Source of the DNA: Kingdonia uniflora
Taxonomy: Eukaryota > Streptophyta > Magnoliopsida > Ranunculales > Circaeasteraceae
NCBI GenBank assembly: GCA_014058105.1
Contig: JACGCM010000178.1
Location: 682,001 to 746,000, forward strand
Direction of reading: 5' to 3'
Length of the DNA stretch: 64,000 nucleotides
Below are positions 11,840 to 22,956 of this stretch, one piece after another. The notes under the pieces were generated by a model that worked only from the letters and a program-made list of their open reading frames with translations, was not told the DNA's origin and did not search any database. Positions within the stretch are counted from its first letter, which is position 1, and each line of letters opens with the position of its first letter. The translations under genes and the position numbers were made by a program.

Positions 11840-12528
11840 TACAAGTAGCCTACTCGCAGCCTTCTACCCCAATCAAACACTCGAAGGCTACTTTGAAGCC
11901 TACTCGAATATCTGTAAGCCCATCCAATCTTTAAACAAGTCTCCCAAAGATCACCCGAAGATGAAGCCTCGACTCAGAACAGGCTTCGGAGAAGAACTCC
12001 ACTTCAACATCAAAAACACTTTGACCATATCCGTACATGGTCAAAGTATGACAAGACAGGTAGCTAACTCACTAGACAAGATGATAGAGTTGTTGGTCCT
12101 TGCAACTACAGTGACAGAGCATGGTGGCAGACCCTGTATTTCTGGCTTCAACACCAACTCTGGGATATCCGCACGATATCCAGAGGATACTCGGGTTGTA
12201 TACTTGTAATCTGACCTAACCATGGTGACTCAGCTCATCCTATGCTTTATAAATAGGAGAGATGGGGAACGAAAGAAGGGTTAAAAATCTCCATCCAGAC
12301 CCCATATTATTGACCTTCGATCACCTTATAAAAACTTAGCACTCGAACCTTCGAATACTCGACAGAAATATAAACTCTCTTAAAAATCCACATCAGAGGT
12401 CGTGGAGAGTTAAATTTTAGGCCTCCACGTAAGTATATTGTCTATTAGTTACTCGCATTTTAGGTTATATACTTGGACCCCTTTGATTGAGGATTGAACC
12501 CCCATGGTGTAAGAGTCGACTTCCCTTC
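11840..12528 (+). repeat. 5' LTR of element T, 3' end deleted
   Basis: About 690 bp, aligned throughout with 23554-24240: gtagcctactcgcagcc near the start, the accatatccgtacatggtc block, TATA region, and aggtcgtggag near 12400. The terminal TG is mutated. After gacttccctt the copies diverge: the 3' LTR continues another ~20 bp to ccctaca, while here the sequence passes straight into gag-end sequence. Confidence 0.8.
12248..12255 (+). promoter_or_regulatory. TATA box of T 5' LTR
   Basis: TATAAATA in the context ctttataaataggaga, about 408 bp into the LTR. Equivalents are at 23960-23967 and 58837-58844, so the position is conserved in the family. Confidence 0.65.
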
Positions 12529-13137
12529 AGCCACCAACTTCAATAAACCTTGACAAGGCCCACCTGCTACACCTACACCCCTGATCGCTTTTGTCTCACG
12601 AGAGACTGAGAGCCACAAATGCCTTCACAGAAACAACAATGTTGAAGCCTGCAGAAAGAGACCAAAGCTTGTCCTACCTACGTTTACTGCCCCTCTCAGC
12701 ACCCTTCTATCACATTTATAGGCAGACCCCATCTGGCGTATCCCTATCCCTATCGAGTGCAATCACAAGTTTAACTGTTATGACACCCACAAATGCTTTG
12801 CCTTGCAGTGCTCCCTTAGATCATCCTTAAGGCAGGTCATTTACATCAGTATGTTGCCGACTTTCCCAGTTAACTTGACGGGTCATACCTCAAACCTCAA
12901 CCTACCCCAGCTGCCGGTCCGATCGAGGTGCATATCTACGAAATATACTTCATCAAAGTCAACAATATAGACAGTGGCCATTCCAAGAGTAATCACAAGC
13001 GTGTCACATATTTCTCCAAACTCACCTACCAGGAGAAGCCGCCCGCTCTCCTGCCAGGATCAATCCTCTCCCCTCAACCCGAATGCATCTCTTTCATCGA
13101 CTGTGATAGATGCCATGTCCGTTTTCCCCATTCTGAT
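12529..13137 (+). pseudogene. Residual gag C-terminus of T
   Basis: Frame-broken sequence that aligns with 61690-62330 of element W: the start matches ccttgaccaccaacc near 61681, and the gag tail containing E-V-H-I followed by V-N-N-I-D-S-G-H (near 12925-12980) matches V-H-I-F and N-N-I-D-G-G-H in W. In this lineage the segment follows the gag zinc-binding region and leads into protease. The capsid-like gag part seen in W at 61150-61680 is absent, so a deletion joined the LTR directly to the gag end. Confidence 0.6.
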
Positions 13138-13560
13138 CCATTAGTCATCATGATTAAGATCGAAAACCTCATTCTCCACACAATGCTCATAGACATAGGA
13201 AGTGCAGTTGATGTTCTTTTCCTCCAAACTGTCTAAACCATGAAGAAAATCAACCTCATAGCTGCAGCCAATGCCGAATTGAAAGGATTCAATGGGGCCA
13301 CAAAAGTTGTTATTGGTCGAATCAGCCTCCCAGTTATTACCAGCCCAGTCACACTTCAAACCAATTTTCTTGTCGTCGACAAGAAGTCAGAATACCTCGG
13401 TATCCTCGGACGCGACTGGCTCCATGCCATGCGTGCCATACCTTCGACATATCATCAAACCCTTTATTTTACCACCCCCTTGGGTACTTAGAATTTAAAA
13501 GGCTCTCAACGCCTTGCCTGTTCATGCGAGCACCTAAAGATCGATCAAACTCGGAGGCTC
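13138..13560 (+). pseudogene. Aspartic protease domain of T pol
   Basis: Retroviral-type aspartic protease that would cut the Gag-Pol polyprotein. The core motif is present as L-I-D-I-G-S-A at 13186-13206; the W copy has the canonical D-T-G-S. The Thr to Ile change (aca to ata) removes an active-site residue. Downstream, E-L-K-G-F-N, a TLQT stretch and L-G-I-L-G-R-D-W-L-H (near 13400-13430) mark the second half. A TAA at 13234-13236 interrupts the frame. Confidence 0.75.
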
Positions 13561-13561
13561 G

Positions 13562-14190
13562 TCAGCCGCCCATACCAATGACTTCTCCGCGGTAGTTTCT
13601 TGCCACAGCACCTGTGCCAGCTGATCCTGGAGAGCCAAAAACAACTTCCCCCTCGTTGATCTTTACTTCTTGATACCAGGGAAAAGCCCAAATATAGATT
13701 TGAACGCGCGGAAGAGGTCTTGCTTTAGCAGGGACGCCCAAGGTAGCGACGATTGCAAGATCGAAACAGTTATTGGACATACTGTTTACAGAAAGGACTG
13801 CCGCTTCCTTTACAGCAGCAAGGATCTTACATTAAATATCATTGAAGAAAAAGGGATACCCCCCAAAGACTAGATCATTTCTGGCTTTCCAAAGAAGATA
13901 GATAAAGTTAAGTGCAGCCACTTTCCATAGGTCTGAAATGTAAGCACTCATCTGAGAACATGAATCGAGAGTTTGCTTGAGATTTGAAAAACCTGTAGGA
14001 ATGTGGAACAATAAAGCCAATCAATCCCAAGTTTGTTTGGATAATAGGCAGTGCCAAAGCAGATGGTCAAGAGTTTCTAGATTTGAGAGGCAGGGAGAGC
14101 ATCTAGAAGTCAGAATCAGCCCCCTTATAATCAGGTTATCCTCGGTTGCCAGCAAGTTGTGGCACACTCACCAGATGAAAGAACTGATTC
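13562..14190 (-). pseudogene. LINE fragment (zf-RVT plus partial RNase H) inside T pol
   Basis: Read on the minus strand from about 14180, the sequence gives the zinc-binding region found after LINE reverse transcriptase: N-L-I-I-R-G-L-I-L-T-S-R-C-x-x-C, then L-D-H-L-L-W-H-C, then W-K-A-R-N-D near 13885. Next comes the start of a LINE RNase H: F-G-S-P-G-S-A-G-T-G-A-V with R-G-E-V-I-G-M-G at the 13562 end. It stops mid-domain with no 3' UTR or poly(A). The flanks rejoin Tat sequence that is continuous in W around 62735, so about 0.6 kb is inserted between protease and RT. Confidence 0.75.
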
Positions 14191-14194
14191 TTGG

Positions 14195-15340
14195 CCGTAA
14201 AACTTTGTCACTCTCTATCCCTTCACCTTTGATAGATACCACCTCACCCATCGAACCCACTGTTTATATCGAACTCGACGATCCTGGTCGAGGTACATTC
14301 ATTGGAACTTTTCTAGATGAGGCAGAACACCTCAAGCTCTCAGACTTCCTTCAAGCAAACAAAGACGTCTTTGCATGGACATTCCAGGAGATGCCCGGTG
14401 TAGACCCTAGTTTGGCATGCCACCGCCTCAATCTCATTCCCATTCTACAACAGTTAAACAGAAAAGGCGTACCTTGGCACCACGCCTTCGAGAAGCAGTA
14501 AACCTTGAAGTAGACAAGCTAATAGCCGCGGGATTCATCAGAGAAGTGAAGCATGCTGATTGGATATCAAACATTGTTGTAGTTCTCAAAAAGAATGGCA
14601 AGATCAGAATCTATGTCGATATCACAGACCTCAACAGGCATATACCAAAGGATAGTTTCCCCCACCCAGTCTTCTCAGTCCTCCTCGATGCTACTGCTGA
14701 ACATGAGAATCTGTCTATGATGGACGCAACTTCGGGTTACAATCAGGTACCCCTTCTCCCCGAAGATCGACTTAAAACTTCTTTTATTACTGAACAAGGC
14801 CTTTACTGTTTTAACGTCATGCCTTTCGGCCTTAAAAATGCGGGTGCCACTTACTAGCGCCTCATCACCACCATGTTTAAACCCTTGCTTGGCAAGTCGG
14901 TCGAGGTTTATATCGTCGATATGTTATGCAAGAGCCTCCAAAAATAGACCCACATCCAGGACCTCACCGAAGTCTTTTCAATACTTCAAACATACAACAT
15001 GAAGCTCGACCCAGGAAAATGCCAATTTGGTGTTTTGTCTGGCAAATTTTTAGGCCATCTTATCAGTAAACAAGGTATCGAGATCGACCCCACACATATT
15101 CGAGCCCTCATTGACATGCCTTCTCCCCAAACCAAAAAAGATGTCCAAAAAGTGGCTGGTAATATAACAGCCCATAACCATTTTATTGCCAAATTCTTAG
15201 ACCATTGTGCTTGGCTCTTTTCCCTCTTACCCGACCAAGGCGTCCACAAAGCCAAAAAGAAAAACAACCCTGAGATTAACAGGACACCCGACTGTGAGCA
15301 GGCCTTCCTCGAACTCAAAACTTATCTTAGTTGACCCCCT
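14195..15340 (+). pseudogene. Reverse transcriptase domain of T pol
   Basis: Begins with the conserved segment before RT (D-V-F-A-W and M-P-G-V-D-P near 14370-14410), then V-L-K-K-N-G-K-I-R-I-Y-V-D, the S-G-Y-N-Q-V motif near 14740 and M-P-F-G-L-K-N-A near 14820. The catalytic box YIDD reads Y-I-V-D at 14909-14920, so one catalytic aspartate is gone. The thumb and connection follow with L-G-H-L-I-S and G-I-E-I-D-P near 15050-15090. Frameshifts occur near 14480 and stops at 14855 and 14945. Confidence 0.85.
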
Positions 15341-15790
15341 ATAATCATCACACCTATCGAAGGTGAGACACTCTCTTTATACCTCGCTGTTACAGATACT
15401 TTGATCAGTTCATTGCTTATTTGACTCAATTCAAACGTCGAGAAGCCTGTATATTTTATCAGCAAAATTCTAACACCCTCAGAAATTTGATATTTGAAAC
15501 TTGAGTGTTTGCTCCTCACCCTTGTCTATTCTGCCCGCAAACTCAAACCATATTTTCAAGATCCCCCAATCTGTATTATAACAAGCTACCCCCTTTGAGA
15601 AGTACTCAACAAAAAAGAGAAATCCAGATGAGTATAGCAGTGGTCTGTGTATCTTGGTAAACATGACATTACATTCAAGAAACAGATATCCCAGAAAGGT
15701 CAAGCAGTAGCAGATTTCCTTGCTTTCTTCCCGGTCGAAGATGTCGATTGGGTGGAACATGAAGATGACATAATAGACGACCAGCCCAAA
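15341..15790 (+). pseudogene. First RNase H domain of T pol
   Basis: Follows RT as usual in Ty3/gypsy pol. Recognisable parts are the P-V-Y-F-I-S-K and E-x-x-L-L-x-L-V-Y-x-x-R-K-L-x-P-Y-F stretch (15440-15560) and the end motif K-G-Q-A-V-A-D-F-L-A near 15695-15725. Multiple stops break the frame. The catalytic residues of this copy cannot be confirmed. Confidence 0.6.
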
Positions 15791-16170
15791 GCAACAGATC
15801 CATGGATCCCCAATACTGGATGGCGTCTATTCACAGATGGATCCACTGGGCCTAACGGTTCAGGGATCAGTATAGTCCTGGTCACCCCTACCAATAATTG
15901 GATAGAAAAAGCTGTCAGGCTCAACTTCGAATGCTCCAACAATGAAGCCGAGTATGATGTGCTGATCCATGGCCTCGACATTTCCCTCGAACTCGGCGTT
16001 CCTAAACTCGTAGTTTTCACAGATTTCTAACTTGTTCAGAGACATTACACTGGTAAAAATCAAGCTAATAGTCGCATGGCTGAATATGCTACTCTCGTTC
16101 GACAGCGCATGGATCGTTTTCTCAAAAAATCTTCCATCACTTATTACCCTCAAGGATAAAATCGACATAC
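15791..16170 (+). pseudogene. Second (archaeal-type) RNase H of T pol
   Basis: Contains F-T-D-G-S-T-G at 15829-15849, then N-N-E-A-E-Y-D-V-L-I-H-G-L near 15938-15976 and a V-F-T-D near 16010, the spacing of the extra RNase H carried by Tat-lineage elements. The residue after the last Asp is Phe instead of the usual Ser. A stop at 16028 interrupts the frame before the tail (M-A-E-Y-A-T-L-V). Together with the first RNase H this places T in the Tat lineage. Confidence 0.7.
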
Positions 16171-16195
16171 AGATGCCCTCGTCAACATAGCAACT

Positions 16196-17584
16196 ATGTT
16201 AGGCCAATCAGAATCCCGAACTCTCCACATCGGAGTACTCGAACGCCCAAGTATCGACCAGATGGAAATCAATGCCATCAATACTGGGGGCGTGAGTCTC
16301 GATCCAGATGACTGGAGAACACCATTCCTCCATTACTTCCACAACGCAACCCTACCAGATGATCCCAAAGCTAAACGATCATTGTTAGAGAATTGTCGCA
16401 GATGCACTATCCACAAACATGAGTTACATCACAAATCCCTAAATGGCATCCTCCTACGATGCATTTCTCAAGCCAAAGCCTCTATAATTCTAGCCGAACT
16501 CCACCAAGATACCTGCGGTGCTCATACTGCTGGTCATTCCATGGCCCTTCGAGCCGTCTCTCAAGGCTTATTCTGGCCGAATATGAAAAAACAAGCCGAA
16601 GAGTACGCCAAACACTGTGACAAATGCCAATGCCATGCTCACGACATCCACAACCCCTCACAAGGCCTCCATTTCAGCCAAGTTACCTGGCCATTCAAAA
16701 GATGGGCTATCGATCTCATTGGTCCTTTTCCTAAAGCCTCAGGCAGCCGAGAGAATATATTTATTGCAACAGACTATTTTACCAAATGGGTCGAAGCCGT
16801 ACCTTTTAGCCGAACTAGGGATGAAGAAGTCATCAACTTTCTATGGGAAAACATTATCACACATTTCGGGTTCCCCCATATAATTTGATGTGACAATAGT
16901 CTACAGTTCGTCTGGAGCAAATTCAGAAACTTCTTCAAAAAACACAACATCATCCTCTCACCATCAATACCCTATTACCCTCAAGGAAATGGTCAAGTCG
17001 AAGCAATCAACAAATCCATAGTCGACGGTCTCAAGAAACGTGTTGATGCAAGGAAAGGTCGATAGGTTCAGGAGTTACAACATGTCCTCTGGGCCTATCG
17101 AGCAACACCAAGAAAATCCACAGGCTGCACCCCTTTCCTTCTGGCATACGGTACCGAAGTTGTGTTCCCTACTCAATTCGAAGTACCCACACAATATCCC
17201 AGCCTCCCAGATGAAGACAATGAGATTGGGCTCGGATGCAACTTGTTATAAATCGATGAAACCAGAGACCGAGCCATCGCCAACCTTGGTCGTTACCATC
17301 TGTCCCTCCAGAAGTCATATAACAAGAGAGTTCGACCATGAAGTTTCAACATCGGAGATCTGGTACTTCGACGTGTCAACCAATCCTTGAAGCCTCGAAA
17401 TACCGGCAAGCTAGCCGAATCCTGGGAAGGGCCCTATGGCGTATACGATAAAACTGACAAAGGCTCATACTACTTAATGATAGAAGACGAAAAGCCTTTA
17501 CCAAATCCGTGGAACACAATGCAACTAGTTTCATACAACAGGCCATGGCCTCTACCTTGTACAACTGATACAAATATAAAATAA
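16196..17584 (+). pseudogene. Integrase domain of T pol
   Basis: The zinc-binding HHCC module is visible (H at E-L-H, H at G-A-H, then C-D-K-C, about 16500-16630). The catalytic core has W-A-I-D-L-I-G-P (Asp codon 16712-16714), then C-D-N-S (16889-16897, usual C-D-N-G), and V-E-A (Glu codon 17000-17002), so all three acidic residues of the D,D-35-E core remain. Stops and frameshifts lie at 16886, near 17050 and near 17330. The C-terminal part includes G-P-Y-x-V near 17430 and ends about 17584. Confidence 0.85.
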
Positions 17585-18389
17585 TCAATAAACAGTTTTT
17601 CTACCCCTGCTTCGTCTCCTATTTTTAATAAATTTCTTGGTTTCCACTAAGTATCATATCAACCCTTGACCCGACAAATACTTGGGGGCGACCTTGAAAT
17701 TTTCAAGCTTCCAGCTTTCGTGCAAACTCGAGGGGCACGAATGGTCGAAAGACCGGACCTTCGAGAATGTATTGGCAATGAACAGTTATGTTTTATTGTG
17801 GCTAAGGCCTTCAAAGTCTAGTCAATTTCTTGGTTCCCTCAAAGTATCATGTCAACCCTCGACCCGATTGATACTTGGGGTTGACCTTGAAATTTTCAAG
17901 CTTCCAACTTTCGAGCAAACTCAATGGGCAAGGATGGTCGAAAGACCGAACCCTCGAGAATGCGTTGGGGGTGACCACATCTTACATCGCTGTGGCTTAG
18001 ACCTTCGATGTCTAGTAGATCCCTTGATTTCAAAAGAGGTATCACAACCATCTCAAAGCTCTCACAAGTTTGACCACTCTACAATCATTCGACAGATTTA
18101 GTATATGCAGACACTATTATACAGGAATATCTACAACTTTACCACATGCAAGAAGTTTCAGAACATCATATATAAGAGAGCAGTTTCAACACAACTCAAT
18201 TCAAATTAGTTTAGAAAAATACATCAAATTCAGTTCAGAATATACATCAAGTATGAAGTACAAACAAGTCAATCAAATCAAAGTTTACACAAATCAGTTT
18301 CAACACAGCATTTCAAATCAGTTCGCACAAAATAAGTTCTAAGATCAACCCCACAGAAATAACAAGTATGGAACTCCAGTACAAATACC
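17585..18389 (+). repeat. 3' region of T with a 193-bp tandem repeat
   Basis: Non-coding region after pol. Two direct copies of a ~193-bp unit run 17631-17823 and 17824-18014; shared landmarks are aatttcttgg, aagtatcat.tcaaccct and gaccttgaaattttcaagct. From 18015 to 18389 there is AT-rich sequence without a gene. Tandem repeats in this position are typical of Tat-lineage elements and can seed satellites. Confidence 0.75.
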
Positions 18390-20576
18390 TTAAACCGGCG
18401 TGGCTGTATCTTCTTCCCCAATAAGCCCTGCAGCATCAACACCTTCAACACCCACAGTCGAAGGCCTCGACCCAGCATCATCTGCAATCATGTCAGTTGT
18501 AGCCCCAACAAAAATACCTTTGACCACAAGAGTTTCTATTCCCCTTCTAACACCTTCAATAACAACATCCACCTCTCCTTCATTCGTCTGCAAGGAGTCC
18601 TCAATAACAGGATCTTTGGTAACAGGGAGTTGTTCTAAAGTTTTTGGATCAAACCCCATATCCTCTTTGAACTCCTTAAGCCTGCTAGTCACTCTACATT
18701 TACCATCAAACTGTGCCTGATAATGCGCTTTTTGGTCTACTTTCTCTTTGTCCTTTGCAGTAATCGTCGACTTCAACACCTACTCATGATTAAACCGTTG
18801 TCCCTCGAGCCTCGTATCAACGGATTCAGTGATAGCCGCCAGATCTCGCTTCTAAATTTTATTCTCAGATAACAACGAGGCCTCAGTCCCTTGAGAGATC
18901 TCTAGGCTGTCAAGTACCTCCTGTAGCATCCTTTTTCCCACTTTTACTGCCTTGGTGATTGACTGCGCCCATGCATCTGCCTGCTAAAGTATTCGAACTG
19001 TCAGTATTTCTTAAAGCATGAAGCACTTAAGAAAATTTCAGAAGCTCACAAACAATAATAGACAATTACCTGAAACATTGTCTTTTTCATCTGCTTTAAA
19101 GCTTCATCTGGGTCAGCGTCACAGAGTTCGGCCATTAAATCAAAGTTGGCTAGAGCCTGATCTTGTCGCTCACCCTCAGTCATTTCTTCGTCCTCATCCT
19201 CCGCATCATATTTCCCCAGTGACCTACGCCGTTTGTGCTGAATATCCTTCGTTTGCGGTACCATCGGAGCCTCGGGAACAACCTTGCCTTTCCCTTTCTC
19301 AGCCTGTGTTGGTACTTGCTTCAACCTCAGTCTCAAAACATCACTAGCCCCTTCAGGCACTGGTGCTGCTTGCTTCAAGTCCCTTTTAGTCTTTGGAACA
19401 TACTGAACTGTTCATGCCAAATCATCCCCCCACCCATTTCTTCAGATACTTTCGAACCACCTTCGCCCTCCTCTTCTTTGATGGCTTCGGCGTAACGGGT
19501 ATGTTTCGAAGCAGGGAATTTGAATTCTTCTTTCTCTTCCTCTTGATACCTAGACTTATGAATACATAATTAACCCACTCCTCGTCTGAATTGAGTTCAA
19601 CGTCAATATAATTCCTTGGATTCTCCCAAGACCGGTTAGTCAAACCTATAGAAAAACAGAAGTATAATCACAGCCTATTCGAGCAACATATCAAAATAAA
19701 ACCTTTGACAAAAAACTTACTAGGATTATAGACTCTATGATGCAGCCTATAAGAGCCCCCCCCCTTTCGATATTCTCAAAATTACCCTGTACCATAATTA
19801 AATCCTTATTCCAGCCTCGACCCGTCGAACACAGATCAAACAAACAGGGCTTCTCTGGGTGACACTTGATATGGTACGTTCCTACATTATGATTTACTTT
19901 CCTCGAATAGGATGATACAATGTCGTACCACTCAATTAAACCCCCCTTTACACTTCTCAATTTCACATTCATGGCCTCTATTGTCCTCATCATCTCATAA
20001 AAGTTTCCATTCATTTGAACTGAGGCAACCTTCCAAAAATTCAACACCTCCTTAACCAGCCTTCAGAGAGGAAGTTGTATTCCCAATCGAATCTGACCTC
20101 TATATGCCATTATACCCTCTCACGGGTTCGACTTGAAAGTCCACCCCACTCCTGCTACATGTAATGCTACCCCCACCTTTGACAGCTCCAACTTGGCAGC
20201 AAATCAATCTAACTCCTTTTATCTCTAGCCGAAACAGAACCCTCGAACCTATCCGACTTAGTCGAATCCTCACTCTGATCACTTTGCTTCCCTACTCCCT
20301 TTTCATCACCAGAAGACCTAGCATTACCCTCGCTTCTCTCTCCTCTCCTATCTCCTCCTCCTCACTATCCTCAGTCACTACCGTCTTACTATGTCTAGTA
20401 ATCGGAACCCTACCTGCCGAAACTACTACGGCTGAAGGGGCATCAGTTACAACATCTAACACTTCTAAGTCGGTGCCCTCATCCATTGGAGCATGATCAT
20501 AAATACTAGCCTCGAGTTCTTTAATTTCCTTGTCCATCAGCCTCTATCTCGAAGCTCCACGGGTATGCATCTTATC
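18390..20576 (-). pseudogene. Spliced antisense gene B of element T (coiled-coil protein)
   Basis: Homologue of the Y gene at 865-4505, read opposite to gag-pol. An acceptor (tctgtag) ends an upstream intron at 20577. Exon 2 (20576-19721) starts with an acidic region, then Q-M-N-G-N-F and P-C-L-F-D-L-C-S-x-G-x-x-W-N. An intron lies at 19646-19720, at the same place as the Y intron 2294-2378. Exon 3 (19645-19070) has D-E-E-W-V-N, a basic patch and K-Y-L-K-K-W-V. A third intron is 18981-19069. The final exon is helical and acidic and stops at 18390; the long coiled-coil tail of Y is not evident. Exon 2 has frameshifts. Function unknown. Confidence 0.6.
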
Positions 20577-22018
20577 CTACAGAAGAAGAAGCATGCAATT
20601 AGATCGATACATTTGATAATCACGTGTCAATAACCTATTTCCCATCTACCCTCTCCAATATATACAGCCACTATCGAAAGCTCGATCCCAAACCCAGTTC
20701 CTCCGTCAAAACCCTCAGAATCTTACAATAAGCTAGAACTCAGACTCATGAATTCCCCCTGACCTCAACTATAACCTTCTAATTACAAACCCAAAGGATC
20801 CTACGACAGATACAAAAGGCAGAACCAAGTTAAAATAGATAAAAGTCAATTGACATACCTGTGTTAGCAGAAGTATAACCAAAACATCAATTCAGTCCGT
20901 ACTCAGCAAAAACTTCAGCAACCCCTATCAACAGCAGATGCACATAACAATGGCGTATGTTCTCTTCCCCTTACACTCTGCTCTTTCTCTATGAACAGTA
21001 CAGTGGTAATTTGCTTCACATTTATATACCTTCTCAGAATACAAAAACCGCCTCGAATTCAAAACTACTATCATTACCACGCCCCTACTACCCTGAATTT
21101 TTGGTTGCAATGTGCTTTGACTTATTTACCTCTCATTTCCTTCACGTGCGAGCCGCACACTCACTCTTACCCAGCTGTAAACTCAAAGCCTCTCGAACCT
21201 TATAACCCTTACTCGAAGCCACCCAGTCAAATTCTAACATCTAATCTGACTTTTTCTGTAAAATAAGTAAATCATGATTACCTATATGGCACACTTCCCT
21301 AGGAGCATGTACCGTTCTGACAGTCCGGCTGTCTGGGCTATCAGTCATCCAGTCAAATCTAACAAAACCTTCGATACACCCACATCTCGTCCACGAGTAA
21401 TCGAGTACACCATATATCGAATAATCGATCCACGACACCTTCGACAAATCAGACTTCTACTTTGACAGATTACAATCTTTTAATTTGACAGCTTAGAATC
21501 CCAGTTCTGCACATATTCAAATATTACTTCGACAAATCAAACTTCTACTTTGACTGATTAGAATCTTTTAATTCGACAGTTCTGAATCCCAGTTCTATGC
21601 ATATCTAAATATTACTTCAACAAATCAGTCTTCTACTTTGACAGATTACAATTTTTACTTCGATAGTTCAGAATTCTACTTATACATAAATCACAATTTT
21701 CCTTCAATAGACAAAACTTCTACTTCGGTAGATTACAATCCTTTTACTTCGACAGTTCAAAAATTTACGTCTACACTGATCAGAATATTACTTCGACAAT
21801 TCAAACATCTAACTTCGACAATTCAAAATTCTACCTCAAGCATTCACAATCCTACTTACACACAGTACTGGAATATAATTCGACATTCGTATTACCAAGC
21901 CCCAATTTCATTTCATGCAAATTGACATAGTAAAATTCAAACAAAATTATAAAACAACAAAACTACAAAACCCACATATACCCATCTAAACCACCCAATA
22001 CAATAGCAAGAGGTCCCT
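20577..22018. repeat. Spacer with 88-bp tandem repeats (21441-21900)
   Basis: Copies of an 88-bp unit start at 21441, 21529 and 21617 (tcgacaaatc.gacttctactttgac), then decay into shorter tcgaca/aattc pieces to about 21900. The rest, 20577-21440, is non-coding by my reading; it may hide the first exon of gene B. The small frames here overlap in several directions and look spurious. Confidence 0.65.
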
Positions 22019-22360
22019 ATTTATCATAAGGACATTCCTCCTGATTCCAAGCCTCAGCATCAGAATCCTCCTACTCCATCATCTCCTCTACAAATGACTC
22101 TAGCAAAGGCAACCGATGGCCCAGAAACAGACCCATCATTGAAGAATCCCCCACCAATATGCAAAGGACATTCCAGCAATGGGTTCCCCAACTTCTGCTT
22201 TAAACAGGTTCGGCATCTCCGCGTCGATGTCCTGATGGATAAGAAACCTCCGCCGTAGTTCCAGCGTCATTTCCTGTACCCAAATAGCCTTTCTCGTAAT
22301 CCAGTCCGTCGGCATTCTCGTAGAAGAACTGCCGTTGTTTGGTAATGAAGATGAAGACAT
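22019..22360 (-). pseudogene. Antisense gene A, copy 2, element T
   Basis: Small gene beginning M-S-S-S-S at 22360. The centre reads L-E-L-R-R-R-F-L, D-A-E-M-P-N-L-F and F-A-Y-W-W-G, matching D-L-D-M-P-D-L-V and Y-A-Y-L-W-G in the neighbouring copy. A stop and frameshift occur near 22136; the acidic tail resumes in another frame and ends near 22019. It lies just downstream (antisense direction) of copy 1, so the gene is duplicated in this element. Function unknown. Confidence 0.5.
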
Positions 22361-22956
22361 TCTGATCAGAAGAAGAAAGAAGAAAAATGAAGAATTCTCC
22401 TCACAACACCTCATTTTATACATAAAGGTGCATTTAAAACATTCATTAATCTCAAGTTACATTCATTGCAGTCTTCAAGTCTCGTCCTTGATAACTTAAC
22501 AGTCAAACCTTTTCGGCTTCCTAGAAATAACCGATTCATCTGTATCCACATTGAAACCACATTCCCGAGGACTTGCAGTCGAACAAATCCCCAATATCAA
22601 ACCATCGACCCTTTTCACACTTTGTCTCAAACCTTTCTCACCGAGTCTAGACTAATACAAAGTCAAGTCTCTTCGACCATATCATTATACTTCTACGCTA
22701 ATTTTTTCCAACAATAATCATTGCTACCTGTTAACGTTCGACGAGATACATTTGCTACCCTGCCTATAAGTATATTCGTCTACAATGCCTAGCAGAAAAA
22801 AAAAATACAAAATTACTGCAAAACATTGTTCCCATTTCATTTTGCAAAATTACAACAACAGAAACAACAAGTTTACAAACCCAGATATACAAAATCACAG
22901 TAACAACAGAAACCTTCAAAATATAGTCCCACTAAAAATACCCTATCACCACCACC
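22361..22956. other. Spacer between the two gene A copies
   Basis: Non-coding, AT-rich. It may contain the promoter of copy 2: agatgaggtg-rich and TATA-like text occurs (tttatacataaa near 22415), but no firm element can be claimed. Confidence 0.3.

Noticed and set aside
13977..14190. N-terminal part of a 174-codon plus-strand frame as pol
   Set aside because: The opposite strand encodes a LINE zf-RVT region here; only the portion after about 14195 matches Tat pol.
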